In this document: positions 1 through 9,577 of the stretch, one piece after another
Numbering within the stretch: position 1 is the first letter of the stretch
Layout: the number at the start of each line of letters is the position of its first letter
Assembly: GCA_963663005.2 (NCBI GenBank)
Contig: CAXXHH010000003.1
Coordinates: forward strand, 186,001-250,000
Reading direction: 5' to 3'
DNA from: CAINVV01 sp963663005
GTDB taxonomy: Bacteria > Bacteroidota > Bacteroidia > Bacteroidales > Prolixibacteraceae
Length of the DNA stretch: 64,000 nucleotides
Made by a program: the position numbers and the translations under genes
The notes under the pieces: generated by a model
Database searches by the model: none
What the model saw: the letters and a program-made list of their open reading frames with translations, nothing else
Told to the model about the DNA's origin: nothing

Positions 1-2
1 TG

Positions 3-740
3 ATGTGGCTTGGAAAGAAAGTCATGCATATACCGCATGAAATAAAGAAAGTCAATCCGAATGAGGTCACCAATGTTGCGCAGAAAAACTCTTCTCTAAG
101 AATCATCGGTGAAAAGAGAGCATATCTTTTACTGAACAATATTCCCGAAGGTAATGAAGAAGTCGCGCAACTATTCAAAGAAATTCAGGAGAAGAGCATT
201 GAGAAGCTGGTACTTGATTTGAGGCTGGGCAGAAGGAACGCTCCGCTCCCCGCTGTTCTACTTCTTGCCAATCATCTGACAGCCAAAACAGCTGACTGGG
301 GAGTTTTTTTAACCCGAAAGTGGTTCGAAGCAAATCAGGCAATTCCAAAGCCAACAGATTACATTAGTGTGCTTCGAGCTCCGTCCGAGCTTTCCTCTTT
401 AAAGAATGCTATTTTCAATGAAAAGGGATTTTACATGAGACTTACGCCTTCGACACCACAATACAAGGGAAAAGTTTATCTGTTTGTTGACAAGATGACT
501 TCGGGTGTGGCTGAAGCATTTGCTATATTTATGAAAAATGAAAAACTAGCGACACTCGTAGGACAAAAAACTGCCGGATCACCCATTTTGTCGGAGATTT
601 ATGAACTGGACAAGCAGTACCGAATCACAATTCCATTCGCACAATTTTATGACAAAAACGGGAAAATCTATCAAGGGTTGGGCGTTGATCCAGATATTGT
701 CACGGATAAACCGATGGAAATAGTGAAAAATGAAAAGTGA
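3..740 (+). CDS. S41-family peptidase-like protein, C-terminal part (5' partial)
   Basis: This reads as the C-terminal part of a tail-specific (S41/CtpA-type) serine protease or a degenerate relative. The open frame reaches the left edge, so the ATG at 3 need not be the true start. Landmarks are LDLRLGRRN (residues 71-79, the position of the family's DLRGNxGG), VDKMTSGVAEAF (162-173) and GQKTAG (187-192), whose Lys189 fits the catalytic lysine. The nucleophile position in the usual T-x-S-x-x-E signature is glycine here (TSGVAE), so activity is doubtful unless Ser167 takes over. The last residues (VKNEK) are encoded by a heptameric DNA repeat. Any signal peptide or PDZ domain lies outside the window. 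Confidence 0.6.
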   Translation: MWLGKKVMHIPHEIKKVNPNEVTNVAQKNSSLRIIGEKRAYLLLNNIPEGNEEVAQLFKEIQEKSIEKLVLDLRLGRRNAPLPAVLLLANHLTAKTADWGVFLTRKWFEANQAIPKPTDYISVLRAPSELSSLKNAIFNEKGFYMRLTPSTPQYKGKVYLFVDKMTSGVAEAFAIFMKNEKLATLVGQKTAGSPILSEIYELDKQYRITIPFAQFYDKNGKIYQGLGVDPDIVTDKPMEIVKNEK

Positions 741-758
741 AAGGTGGAAAGAGAAGAG
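722..758. repeat. heptamer-periodic DNA across the stop of the S41-like gene
   Basis: The 7-mers gtgaaaa, atgaaaa, gtgaaag, gtggaaa, gagaaga can be read in phase. They encode the VKNEK tail and stop of the S41-like gene. The related inverted words TTTTTCAC and TATTCAC at 773-787 encode the end of the convergent GH31 gene. Confidence 0.6.
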
Positions 759-769
759 TTGCTGGCTCT

Positions 770-2569
770 CTATTTTTCACTATTCACTTTCTGAATGACG
801 AGTATACCGTCTGAATTTTCAGAGATTTTGGTTGTTAGCCGGGATTTTACGGGATCAAACTGGTAATCGATCGAATCTTTCAGCTCAATGTTCCTAAAAT
901 AGATTTTTGCCGGCTTTTGCTCGAGGTGGATCGTGAATATTGAGGGCTTTTTCATCTCCTTTAACGACAATTCGATCCTGTCCGAAAAATTCACCATGGA
1001 AACCGTAGAACTTCCGCTTTTATCCGGGTGATAGACGGTAAATTGATTGTCAACTCCCGGATAAATCAGCCAGGTCAGGGCCCCTTTGTTTGCTTCAGTC
1101 CCAAGTCCGGTGTAGCTTCTTTCAATATTCATTGGGACGATGGCACCCTCCCGGATAAAAACAGGGAATTCATCCAGTGGAAATTCGCGTTCCAAGCTTA
1201 GAGGTCCGTCCAACAATTTTTTATCATCGAAGAAATACCTCCATTTTCCGGGGGGCAGTAAAACCTTATTCTTCAAATCGTCACGATAGATAGGAGCCAC
1301 GACAAAATCCTCTCCAAACATATACTGATATTTCCCTTCAATGGGTTTCTGCAGCACTCTCCCACCCCTAGATCCTGTCACCACGTAGCTGTACATATAA
1401 GGCACCAACTCCGTATGAAGCCAGGAGAATTTCCGAATCACATCCATCTCTTGCGGGGTGCGGAGCCAAAGGGCTCTCTCACCATGCCCGCCATTTAAGA
1501 ACAGTCCGCAAAAAGTTGAAAACTGAGTCCACCGGATGTATAGACGGGGAGGAATTATTCGACCGGAGAAACCTGCAATATCGGATCCTATCACGTTGTA
1601 TCGAAGTTTTGCAGCAGCTAAAATATTCTGTATTGCCTTCTCAATCCCATCAATTCCATCCATCGCCAAATCCTTTGCTTGCTTGTCCTCCGATGTTGCC
1701 TTTCCTGTTGATTCCCAGGTGTGTTTTTGATCGCCCACCCAGGTTACTGGCGCGGCATCCAAAGGAGCAAATCCTTCAGGATGGTACCAACTGTCTATCG
1801 ATCGTGCCAGCGTCACAAATTCCGGATTTTGGGTCAGTCCGTGTTGATACTCATCCCGATAATAATGATCCATGTAAGTTCGGGTAGACATCAATCCGGC
1901 TTTTGTTGATTTGTACAAAAATGGCACCGGACCAACAAGTGTATAAAACAGCGTCGCCGTACCATCCAGTTTCCATCCATCGATCCCCAGATCGAAAAGG
2001 TTCTGCTGACGGCCTCGCCACCACTTCATGGCCTCAGGATTGGAATAATCGATGAATCCCCCCTTCCCTTTCCACCACTTATTTTTCTCTCCGTGCCCTG
2101 CCAAAAATCCCTTGTCGCCCGCCTCTTTGAAAAACGATTCCGATTCCCTGATCTTAGTATCGTTGCTAGAGCTATTCACCATATTTGTCATCCAACAGAC
2201 AACGCGATATCCATTGTCCTGAAGCGCTTTAAACCACACTTTTGGATTTGGATATAGAACAGTATCAATTTCAAAGTCATTATAACGCAGGCTCCACGGA
2301 CTATCAATTAAAATTGTCCGAACGGGAATATCGTTTTTCGCATAACCGGCTAACAATGTATCTACCCGGCCGGCGGTATTTGCGTCGTCTTCCCACAACC
2401 AGCACTCGAGTGCCCACGCAGGTGTCAAAGGCGGATTTGTGTGACGCTGCCCATTAAAGAACATTCCCCGGAAGGGAAAGGCGAAATAGAAATAATAGCT
2501 GACAAACATGACTGATACTGTTATCAGAAGGATTTTTTTCCAGCGATGAGGGCTTTTAAGTTTTGGCAT
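770..2569 (-). CDS. glycoside hydrolase family 31 (alpha-glucosidase/xylosidase-like), membrane-anchored
   Basis: A 599-residue retaining glycosidase of the GH31 type, expected to cleave alpha-linked glucosyl, xylosyl or related residues. Residues 11-31 form one hydrophobic segment (signal anchor), which suggests a periplasmic catalytic domain held at the inner membrane. The barrel carries the nucleophile region GWKLDGTA (Asp202 as nucleophile), the acid/base region TWVGDQKHTW (Asp280) and SDIAGF (329-334). A beta-sandwich C-terminal domain follows (APIY, PPGKW, FPVFIREGAIVPM). The substrate cannot be told from sequence. It is convergent with the upstream protease fragment, and its last codons (VNSEK) fall in heptamer repeat DNA. 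The ATG at 2569 is the only start before the signal anchor. Confidence 0.85.
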   Translation of the reverse strand: MPKLKSPHRWKKILLITVSVMFVSYYFYFAFPFRGMFFNGQRHTNPPLTPAWALECWLWEDDANTAGRVDTLLAGYAKNDIPVRTILIDSPWSLRYNDFEIDTVLYPNPKVWFKALQDNGYRVVCWMTNMVNSSSNDTKIRESESFFKEAGDKGFLAGHGEKNKWWKGKGGFIDYSNPEAMKWWRGRQQNLFDLGIDGWKLDGTATLFYTLVGPVPFLYKSTKAGLMSTRTYMDHYYRDEYQHGLTQNPEFVTLARSIDSWYHPEGFAPLDAAPVTWVGDQKHTWESTGKATSEDKQAKDLAMDGIDGIEKAIQNILAAAKLRYNVIGSDIAGFSGRIIPPRLYIRWTQFSTFCGLFLNGGHGERALWLRTPQEMDVIRKFSWLHTELVPYMYSYVVTGSRGGRVLQKPIEGKYQYMFGEDFVVAPIYRDDLKNKVLLPPGKWRYFFDDKKLLDGPLSLEREFPLDEFPVFIREGAIVPMNIERSYTGLGTEANKGALTWLIYPGVDNQFTVYHPDKSGSSTVSMVNFSDRIELSLKEMKKPSIFTIHLEQKPAKIYFRNIELKDSIDYQFDPVKSRLTTKISENSDGILVIQKVNSEK

Positions 2570-2580
2570 GGGAAAAAATG

Positions 2581-2634
2581 TGGAAATGGGAAATGTGAAA
2601 ATATGGAAATGTGAAAATATGGAAATGTGAAAAT
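2581..2634. repeat. short-period purine tract (8-nt words) upstream of the GH31 gene
   Basis: The 16-bp word ggaaatgtgaaaatat recurs about three times. A related tract occurs at 6257-6314 upstream of the BASS gene. Confidence 0.6.
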
Positions 2635-2669
2635 TAAGAACGGGAAATGATCATACGAGAAACGCCTTT

Positions 2670-3867
2670 TTACCTGATCATTTTAAGGCCAAAGATCAGC
2701 ACTCCTGTGTTGACCAGCATATGAACCAATGCGCTATAAAAGACATTCTTGGTTTTAATGTAGGTATAACCGTATGCCCAACCGGCGACACATGCCAAAC
2801 CGATGTAAATAATTGATTTGGCGTGGTAATGAACCAATCCGAAGGTTACCCCCGTAATTGCGAGGGAGGTGTATACGCCGAAGCCATACTTGCCGGACTT
2901 TTCGATCAGATAAGCTGACCCAAACATTGCAATTGTAACCAATGCAGGAAACCATTTCATCTTGCCTTCGAGCGTGTAGCCAACAAGCAAGGCACCGACT
3001 AGCAATAACCCGAAGCCGACAGACCAAAATATCAACCAAGATTTGCCCTGTGCAATTCTTTTAGCCAGAAGGTTTTGAAGAATTCCGCGAAAAAAAAAGT
3101 TCCTCAAAAAGCGCAGTGTGCAAGAAAGTTCCAATCATGGTAAAGAGAATGGACTTGACGAGAACATCAAGGGTGTCGTTGTATCCAATAATGGCGATAA
3201 AATTGACAGAGCTGCCAAACACAAATACGAGGGAATAGTATGCAATCCAAACCAGCAAAGCCGTGCGAAGTGATTTCCAATTGAGTTCAAAAACGAAACC
3301 TACTTCCTTAACACCTCGAATGACAGCAAAAGCGTATACTCCGGTCAGGATGATAATTACGTGAGAAATCGAATCAAATCCACCGCCGCTAATTGGCACA
3401 TCACTATTCTGATCAATATTATATAGTGAGGATGGTAAAAGTGCCAGCACGAAAACGGTAAAATCCAGCCATCCAATTTTCCGGTTTGGATCATTTCTAA
3501 GGGTATAAACCACTACCGGAAAGTAAATGATGTAAACCAGCAGCCATGGATTTCCACTCAAAATATTTTGACCATTAAGTGAAAGCCAAATCAGATAAAA
3601 CGCCAACATACCTGTGGGGAAAATCAACGCATTGAATCTATTTCTCGCTATCCAGTTTTGGAAAGCCGAGACAACTGCCTCCCTTCCCAAAACGAACTGA
3701 GTGAAATAGAGAAGCAGAAAGAATGGCATTGCCAGAAGCAAGTCGGCTGTCGAACATTTGCCAAATGTGTAATAGACGAAAAAACCGGCCAGGATAGTTG
3801 TTGCCAGTCCACCTTTTAGCAAAGGATAATGAAGGTTGTTTGCAACCTTGAGTTTTTCTACTGTCAT
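2670..3867 (-). pseudogene. CPBP-family intramembrane protease (CAAX/Abi type), split by a homopolymer frameshift
   Basis: Two overlapping frames together make one CPBP (type II CAAX prenyl endopeptidase-like) glutamic intramembrane protease. The upstream frame (3061-3867) has about six hydrophobic segments and ends at HTALFEELFF. The downstream frame (2670-3134) resumes with FFRGILQNLL, then GVTFGLVHYH and LVHMLVNTG, the other CPBP motifs. The break lies in a run of nine A on the plus strand (3090-3098). With eight, the reading becomes EELFFRGILQ, exactly the conserved motif 1. It is therefore a one-base insertion, either a real lesion or slippage, or a sequencing error. A candidate minus-strand -7 box (CAAATATA read on the plus strand) is at 3935-3942. 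Family membership is firm; whether the gene is dead is not. Confidence 0.8.
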
Positions 3868-3967
3868 GTTATTGTTATAGTTGTAGTTCCGAAAACAAAG
3901 CCAGAGCCAATAAATGCTCCGTTAGTTGATCCAACAAATATACAAATAGCGCAACAATTGGTGCTAT

Positions 3968-5299
3968 CTAAAAAGTGGCCGACCGGATAAGCGCAAGGAG
4001 ATCGCTCCTCAACCTTACACACCGGTTCAAACGCTTTCTTTGTAGTAATTTCAGATAAAGGACATGAACCATATCCCTATAAAATTCCAACAGACTAAAG
4101 GCTATTTTCCCGGCGAAGGGCATAAACAAAATAAAAGATAATGGAACCAAAACGGAGCCGGTTAATAGTCCAACAATCACACCTTCCAGTAAATAGAATA
4201 TGGGGAAAAGAATCAGTCCGACAGCGAAATTAAATGAACTGAGAAAAGCCTTATCCTTGATTTTCCTGGTAAGAATTACCCGGGGAAGCAGGTATGGTAA
4301 AATATTGGACAAAAAACCAAAGGCAAAAACAGGCATCGAAAGCAGAGCCCCTATTACCTGAACCGACAATACAGGAACAGCGGATTTTGCTGCTTTTTCA
4401 ATTTGTCTGGGGGATACTCCAGCCTTGTCAATCTCGTGAAGGTATTGATTTGCGGACAATCTGATTTGATCGAAGAGTTGCGGCTGAGCAGCTTCAAGCT
4501 GGCAAATTTTCGTCATTAGTTCTTGCTCAGCCTTGAATAGTTGCAAAACCGGATCGGCACTAAAAAATTTTTGTTTCGCGTATTCTTTTCCAGCCACCTC
4601 ACGGATATTCTCGCAATCGTGGTAGTATTTTTCACTATCGATCTGCATGGTCAGTGGAGAAAGGTTGACCCGAATCTCATCCCGTAGAACCAACATTGCA
4701 TTTTGTTCATTCACAGCATAGCGCTCTTTGTAGGAGTCTATTTCAATAGGTGAGCCATAATTGACAATCAGGGTACGATTAAATTTCCAATAGTGATCAT
4801 AATAAATACCGACCGGAACAATCTGTAGCCCAAGCTGAAAGGAATTCTTGGATTCAGCCTCGAGGGCAATGCGCGGAATGGCCTTTTTGTGAGGTAACAT
4901 TTGCCGTTTGCCCGAGTGAGCCGCCTCGGGGAATAGGGCAACAGATCCATTATCTTCCAAAACCTGAGTCACTTGATCAAAAACCTGTTCATTATTGGAA
5001 AGATTATCCTTACCATCGCGTATCCGATAGATAGGTATCATCTTCATGAACTTCAAAATTGGCTGGGTTGCCTTGCTTTTGAATATATCGGCGCGAGCCA
5101 GCCACAATGTCTGCAGCGGATTCGTGCACACAAGCGCCAGCGGATCCATCAGTGCGTTTTGGTGGTTGGCGGCAAAAATAATCGGCTTTCCCGTTGGAAG
5201 ATTTTCACGACCGGTGACAACAATCCTTTTGTGGGTGAGCCAAAAGGCAAAACGAACATACCACCTTAAAGTTTCATAACCTTTCGACCGCCGTGTCAT
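3968..5299 (-). CDS. PlsC-like 1-acylglycerol-phosphate acyltransferase with C-terminal membrane domain
   Basis: An acyltransferase of the PlsC/LPLAT superfamily that transfers acyl groups to lysophosphatidic acid or a related lipid. From the ATG at 5299 the catalytic motif NHQNALMDP has His46 and Asp51, and the glycerol-phosphate-binding motif appears as FPEAAHSGK. The C-terminal third has three or four hydrophobic segments, so the protein is probably membrane-integrated. It is longer than PlsC (about 250 residues) and matches the 'glycerol acyltransferase' proteins common in Bacteroidota. A TTG start at 5308 is possible, but the ATG at 5299 is preferred. The 5' end overlaps the end of the upstream BASS gene by 26 bp, suggesting translational coupling. 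Confidence 0.75.
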   Translation of the reverse strand: MTRRSKGYETLRWYVRFAFWLTHKRIVVTGRENLPTGKPIIFAANHQNALMDPLALVCTNPLQTLWLARADIFKSKATQPILKFMKMIPIYRIRDGKDNLSNNEQVFDQVTQVLEDNGSVALFPEAAHSGKRQMLPHKKAIPRIALEAESKNSFQLGLQIVPVGIYYDHYWKFNRTLIVNYGSPIEIDSYKERYAVNEQNAMLVLRDEIRVNLSPLTMQIDSEKYYHDCENIREVAGKEYAKQKFFSADPVLQLFKAEQELMTKICQLEAAQPQLFDQIRLSANQYLHEIDKAGVSPRQIEKAAKSAVPVLSVQVIGALLSMPVFAFGFLSNILPYLLPRVILTRKIKDKAFLSSFNFAVGLILFPIFYLLEGVIVGLLTGSVLVPLSFILFMPFAGKIAFSLLEFYRDMVHVLYLKLLQRKRLNRCVRLRSDLLALIRSATF

Positions 5300-6248
5300 A
5301 CTCTTCAATTACAGGTTTATGCGACCAGAACCAGGCAATGGCTAAACCGCTAATAATATGCCAAATACCCCACCAAGCAGCAATCACGGCCATTCCACCC
5401 AACTCCATCTCGGGCGGGAATATTTTGGGGTTAAACAGAAGGGCAAGAGCCAGTCCGGAGTTATGAATCCCGGTTTCAATGGAGATGGTTCGTCTGTCCT
5501 TCTGCGAGCATTTGAAAAGAGAGCTGAAGGTATACCCCGTTAACATGGCTATCCCATTTTGCAGCAGGACGAAAAAGAATACAAGATGAATGTAGGCCAT
5601 AAACTGAGAAAAATTTGCCGTCAGCATGGTGATAACCATCAAAACAAAGAAGATAAGTGACCCTTTGTTGATTGGCTTTTTAATTTTTTCGGTTATTTCA
5701 GGATACTTATATTGGACAAATAACCCGGCCACCACCGGAATTCCCAAAAGGATAAACACAGTCTGAAACATCTGGTACGTATCAATTTCGAGCGGCCTGA
5801 CCAATCCCATTGCGCTGTGAGCATTGTAGAAATGAATATACTGACTGCCCCAAAAGGCAAAATTGAAAGGTGTAAAAAATATTGCGGCCATAGTTGAGAT
5901 AGCCGTCAGACTCACCGCCAATGCCACATTTCCCTTTGCCAACGAACTGATGAAATTAGAGATATTTCCCCCCGGGCATGCCGCTACCATGATCATTCCC
6001 AAGGCAATTGTTGGGGTTGGATTGAGAAATATCACCAGAAGAAAGGTGAAGGCAGGAAGCAAAAAAGTTTGACTTACGAATCCCACTATTGCAGACTTTG
6101 GCCTTTTCAATAGATTTGTAAAGTGCTCAACTTTAATGTCAAGCGCAACACCGAACATCACAAACGCGAGGGCAATATTGAGAAAAAGCAGACCCGCCGG
6201 CGAGAAGTTTAGTCTCACGTGATCCAGAACTTCGATAGAATTAGTCAT
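5274..6248 (-). CDS. bile acid:sodium symporter (BASS) family transporter
   Basis: A 324-residue polytopic membrane protein of the BASS/SBF family, sodium-coupled carriers of bile acids, pantothenate, oxo-acids and other organic anions. Diagnostic stretches are VAACPGGNISNFISSLAKG, holding the conserved CPGG-x-x-S/N core, and ETGIHNSGLALAL, holding the second crossover motif E-x-G-x-x-N. About ten hydrophobic segments are visible, the usual family number. The substrate cannot be inferred. It lies directly upstream of, and overlaps, the PlsC-like gene, so the two are probably co-transcribed. The 5' flank (6249-6352) is repeat DNA. Confidence 0.85.
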   Translation of the reverse strand: MTNSIEVLDHVRLNFSPAGLLFLNIALAFVMFGVALDIKVEHFTNLLKRPKSAIVGFVSQTFLLPAFTFLLVIFLNPTPTIALGMIMVAACPGGNISNFISSLAKGNVALAVSLTAISTMAAIFFTPFNFAFWGSQYIHFYNAHSAMGLVRPLEIDTYQMFQTVFILLGIPVVAGLFVQYKYPEITEKIKKPINKGSLIFFVLMVITMLTANFSQFMAYIHLVFFFVLLQNGIAMLTGYTFSSLFKCSQKDRRTISIETGIHNSGLALALLFNPKIFPPEMELGGMAVIAAWWGIWHIISGLAIAWFWSHKPVIEEYDTAVERL

Positions 6249-6256
6249 AGAATAAT

Positions 6257-6314
6257 GGGCAAATGTGGAAATATGGAAATGTGCAAATGTGCAAGGTTGA
6301 AAATGTGAAAATTA
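6257..6314. repeat. short-period purine tract upstream of the BASS gene
   Basis: Words such as caaatgtg, gaaatatg and gaaatgtg repeat over nearly 60 bp. They are clearly related to the tract at 2581-2634, showing dispersal of this variant within the window. Confidence 0.55.
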
Positions 6315-6352
6315 ACGGGATTCAAGTTTTTGTTTTTATTTTAAAAATGGAA

Positions 6353-7804
6353 TTAAATTTTGAGGGTCCAGCCTTCACGGTAGTTTGTTTTGATTAAACC
6401 GGCAGCATATTGCTTTGCATTAACCTCTATTTTCTTTGGTTCCGCCCCTGGAATCCCATTTACAATAGTAATCTTATCCTCGTCAGACAGGTTGGTGAAC
6501 GTCATGTTTGGGCCGTCCCATTTCAGGGTTTTCTGAAGCCCTTGCATACGAACCGCGAGATTGCCCATCACAACCATCTCATTGAGCGGACAGGCATATT
6601 CAAAGTTGGAAACCGGCAATACTCTGGATTCGGGCGATTCTTTGCAGGCGCGAACCCAGTCCATCTCATGACTTGTAGCAACCCGACGAAGTATTTGTGG
6701 CGGCTTTACCAGTTTAGCAAAATTTTCCTGTGGCAACAGCTTGTAATCGCCGCCATAGTTGCCGCAGACCAGCTTCCCTTTCGTCCCATGAAAAATAACC
6801 CCGTTTTTACCTTGTCCAAGTTCCTTCCCATCGGGTAAACTCTTTGGACGTGAAGGCAATAAGCCCCCGTCATACCAGGTAATTTTCACTGCCGGCATTT
6901 TTATCTTGCCAATTTTCTCCCTTTCCGGGAATTCGTACCGAATCAGGGATGAATTGGGGGCGCTTTCGCTGTTATACGCTGAAGAAGAAGCTTCTACGGA
7001 AGTTGGATGACCTAATTTCAAGGCAGCATTGACAACATCCAGAACGTGACATGCCATATCACCTAAGGCACCTGTACCAAAATCCCACCACCCGCGCCAA
7101 TTCCAGGGATGATATGCAGCGTGGTATGGACGCATGGCGGCCGGACCGATAAACAGATCCCAGTTGATACTATCGGGCAACCACATTCCCTGTGTTGGAC
7201 GGGTTAGCCCCTGAGGCCAGATAGGGCGATCAGTCCAGGCCTCGACTTCGCTAATTTCCCCGATGGCTCCGCTCCAGATAAGTTCACAAACATCCGCAAC
7301 ATTGTTGCTGCTATGTCCTTCATTTCCCATCTGAGTAACCACCTTATATTTTCTGGATGCCTCCAGCAGAACTCTTGATTCATAAACGGTATGCGTCAAG
7401 GGCTTTTGCACATACACATGTTTTCCAAGCTGCATAGCAGCCAGGGCACAAACCGCGTGGGTATGATCCGGCGTCGCAATCAGAACTGCATCAATGTCTT
7501 TATTCATCGCCTCAAGCATGATCCGAAAGTCGACAAATTGTTTTGCAGAAGGATATTGGCTGAATGTTTTGGCCGCATAAGTTGAGTCGATATCGCATAA
7601 CGCGACAATATTCTCTGACTTCATATTTCTCAGGTTAACCTGACCCTTTCCACCAACGCCGATGCCAGCAATATTAAGCTTATCGCTCGGGGCGCTATGA
7701 CCTAAACCGCTAACCACTCCACTTGGAAGAATGGTCAAACCAGCTGCTGTAGCCGTTGAAGAAACGATAAAACCCCTGCGGGAAATTGATTTTTTGCTTT
7801 TCAT
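6353..7804 (-). CDS. Gfo/Idh/MocA-family oxidoreductase with Tat signal
   Basis: A 483-residue NAD(P)-dependent oxidoreductase of the Gfo/Idh/MocA superfamily, whose members oxidise or rearrange sugars, inositols or their derivatives. The N-terminus carries a twin-arginine signal (ISRRGFIVSS, Arg9-Arg10, then a hydrophobic run), so the protein should be exported folded with its cofactor. The Rossmann segment follows (IAGIGVGGKGQ), then the lysine motif in VQKPLTH and a region rich in WNWRGWWDFG. The length fits exported Bacteroidota members. A good -7 box for the minus strand (CAAAGATA on plus) lies at 7872-7879. The substrate is unknown. Confidence 0.85.
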   Translation of the reverse strand: MKSKKSISRRGFIVSSTATAAGLTILPSGVVSGLGHSAPSDKLNIAGIGVGGKGQVNLRNMKSENIVALCDIDSTYAAKTFSQYPSAKQFVDFRIMLEAMNKDIDAVLIATPDHTHAVCALAAMQLGKHVYVQKPLTHTVYESRVLLEASRKYKVVTQMGNEGHSSNNVADVCELIWSGAIGEISEVEAWTDRPIWPQGLTRPTQGMWLPDSINWDLFIGPAAMRPYHAAYHPWNWRGWWDFGTGALGDMACHVLDVVNAALKLGHPTSVEASSSAYNSESAPNSSLIRYEFPEREKIGKIKMPAVKITWYDGGLLPSRPKSLPDGKELGQGKNGVIFHGTKGKLVCGNYGGDYKLLPQENFAKLVKPPQILRRVATSHEMDWVRACKESPESRVLPVSNFEYACPLNEMVVMGNLAVRMQGLQKTLKWDGPNMTFTNLSDEDKITIVNGIPGAEPKKIEVNAKQYAAGLIKTNYREGWTLKI

Positions 7805-7983
7805 ACGTAGTTAATTTGATTTTTAATTGCCGTATGGAACTCGCATATAGAAATTTTCATTGTCTTGGATGCAAAGATATTACATGCTCGTTTCATAATT
7901 GTTGTAGTTATTTAGTTATCGACCCATCAAAGGATAAATATAAAAAAATAATACTAAAACTGAATCATCCGGCGACCAGGAGA

Positions 7984-9282
7984 TCAGGGAAGCACCTCTG
8001 CCACGACAAATGTACTACCACCGACAAAGATCAGATCATCCTTGTCGGCATACATTTTCGCTTCTTTCAATGCGGTCGGAACATTTTCATAACAGGCGCC
8101 ATTCAATCCAAAATAGGTGGCCATTTGCATTAACTGACGCTCCGGCAAGGCCCTTGGAATTGATGCCTTGGTGAAGTAGTAAATTGCCTCTTTCGGCAAT
8201 AGCGCCAATACCCCAGCAATATCTTTGTCATTAACCATCCCAATAATAAAATGCAGCTTCTTATGCGGAATTTGTCTTAGTTGAGCCACAACCTCCCTAA
8301 TTCCTCCTTCATTATGGCCGGTGTCGCAGATTATTTGCGGATTAGCACCAATTGTTTGCCAACGCCCCAACAATCCGGTTAGTCCGGTAACATTTTCCAG
8401 CCCGGTTCGGATGGCAGACTCCGGGATATTCCAGCCAGCCTTTTGTAATTCAAGGATTGCGGTGATCAGTGTGCAACTGTTTTTTGTCTGATATTTACCG
8501 AGAAGGTCGAGCCGGAGATTTTCGAAAAGAATTCCATCATTCGTTTTCAGATTGAGGAGCTGTTTCTGATCCACAGAAAGCATAGAATAATCTGCTTTGA
8601 CAAATTGATCGGCAAAAACAATTTTGGATTTTTTTTCGCGAGCCACACCTTCAAAAATCATAGATGTCTGAGGATGAGTTTCCCCAATAATTACCGGAAC
8701 TCCTGGTTTGATGATACCTGCCTTTTCAAGCGCAATTTTCCCCAGGGAGTCGCCCAGCAATGCCACATGATCGAGACTAATATTGGTAATTATTGATAAT
8801 TCGGGCAGGATGATGTTTGTGGAATCGAGGCGGCCGCCCAACCCCACTTCGATGACTGCTACATCAACTTTCTCGAAAGCAAAATAGTCGAACGCCATTA
8901 AAACTGTCAGTTCAAAAAAAGATGGTTCCAAATCTGCAATTTTATTCAATTCCAGAAATCTTTCAACAAAACCGACGACAAAAGCTTCGGGAACCATTGA
9001 ACCGTTTACTCGTATCCGTTCACGAAAATCTTTCAGGTGAGGGGAAGTGTATAGTCCGATTTTGTAGCCGGCCTTTTGCAAAATACTTGCAAGCATATGT
9101 GAGACTGAGCCCTTCCCATTCGTTCCGGCGACGTGAATCGTGCGAAATTTTCGATGCGGATGGTCAAACATCTTGTCCAGCGCCAGGGTATTATCCAGGC
9201 TACCCTTGTAAGCTGCAGGCCCTTTTCGCTGGTAATAAGGCAAATGCTCGTACAGATATTCGAGAACCGCTTCGTAGTTCAT
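7984..9282 (-). CDS. folC: bifunctional folylpolyglutamate synthase/dihydrofolate synthase
   Basis: FolC adds L-glutamate to dihydropteroate and extends the glutamate tail of folates with ATP. The Mur-ligase-type P-loop is HVAGTNGKGSVSH (residues 50-62), followed by TSPHLKDFRERIRVNG, the folate-binding region. VIEVGLGGRLDSTN carries the central-domain signature, and CDTGHNEGG and GMVNDKD lie in the C-terminal domain. The length of 432 residues is normal. The gene is transcribed alone on the minus strand. Its ATG at 9282 sits close to the divergent PhoH region, with a gap of about 295 bp that holds nothing else recognisable. Confidence 0.93.
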   Translation of the reverse strand: MNYEAVLEYLYEHLPYYQRKGPAAYKGSLDNTLALDKMFDHPHRKFRTIHVAGTNGKGSVSHMLASILQKAGYKIGLYTSPHLKDFRERIRVNGSMVPEAFVVGFVERFLELNKIADLEPSFFELTVLMAFDYFAFEKVDVAVIEVGLGGRLDSTNIILPELSIITNISLDHVALLGDSLGKIALEKAGIIKPGVPVIIGETHPQTSMIFEGVAREKKSKIVFADQFVKADYSMLSVDQKQLLNLKTNDGILFENLRLDLLGKYQTKNSCTLITAILELQKAGWNIPESAIRTGLENVTGLTGLLGRWQTIGANPQIICDTGHNEGGIREVVAQLRQIPHKKLHFIIGMVNDKDIAGVLALLPKEAIYYFTKASIPRALPERQLMQMATYFGLNGACYENVPTALKEAKMYADKDDLIFVGGSTFVVAEVLP

Positions 9283-9577
9283 AGTCTGAATTTACTAACA
9301 AATTGTAGATACAAAGATGTAAAAAACCTTTGGCCAAAACTATCATCGCACTGTTTTAGTGTTATCTTTAAGCGGCATCACTCATGTTAGCCGGCGTATG
9401 GAATCAGGAAGGAGAATCTTTCATTGACTAATCCGCCAGCATACAGCTGAAAGCCTGACATAGTTTAATTTAAATTTGGATTGCTATACTTTGAAGTACC
9501 TATGAGATACTTTCGCACTAAGTGAAGATAAATCATTAGGCATTCCATTGGCTCGAAATAACATTAATTACATACAG

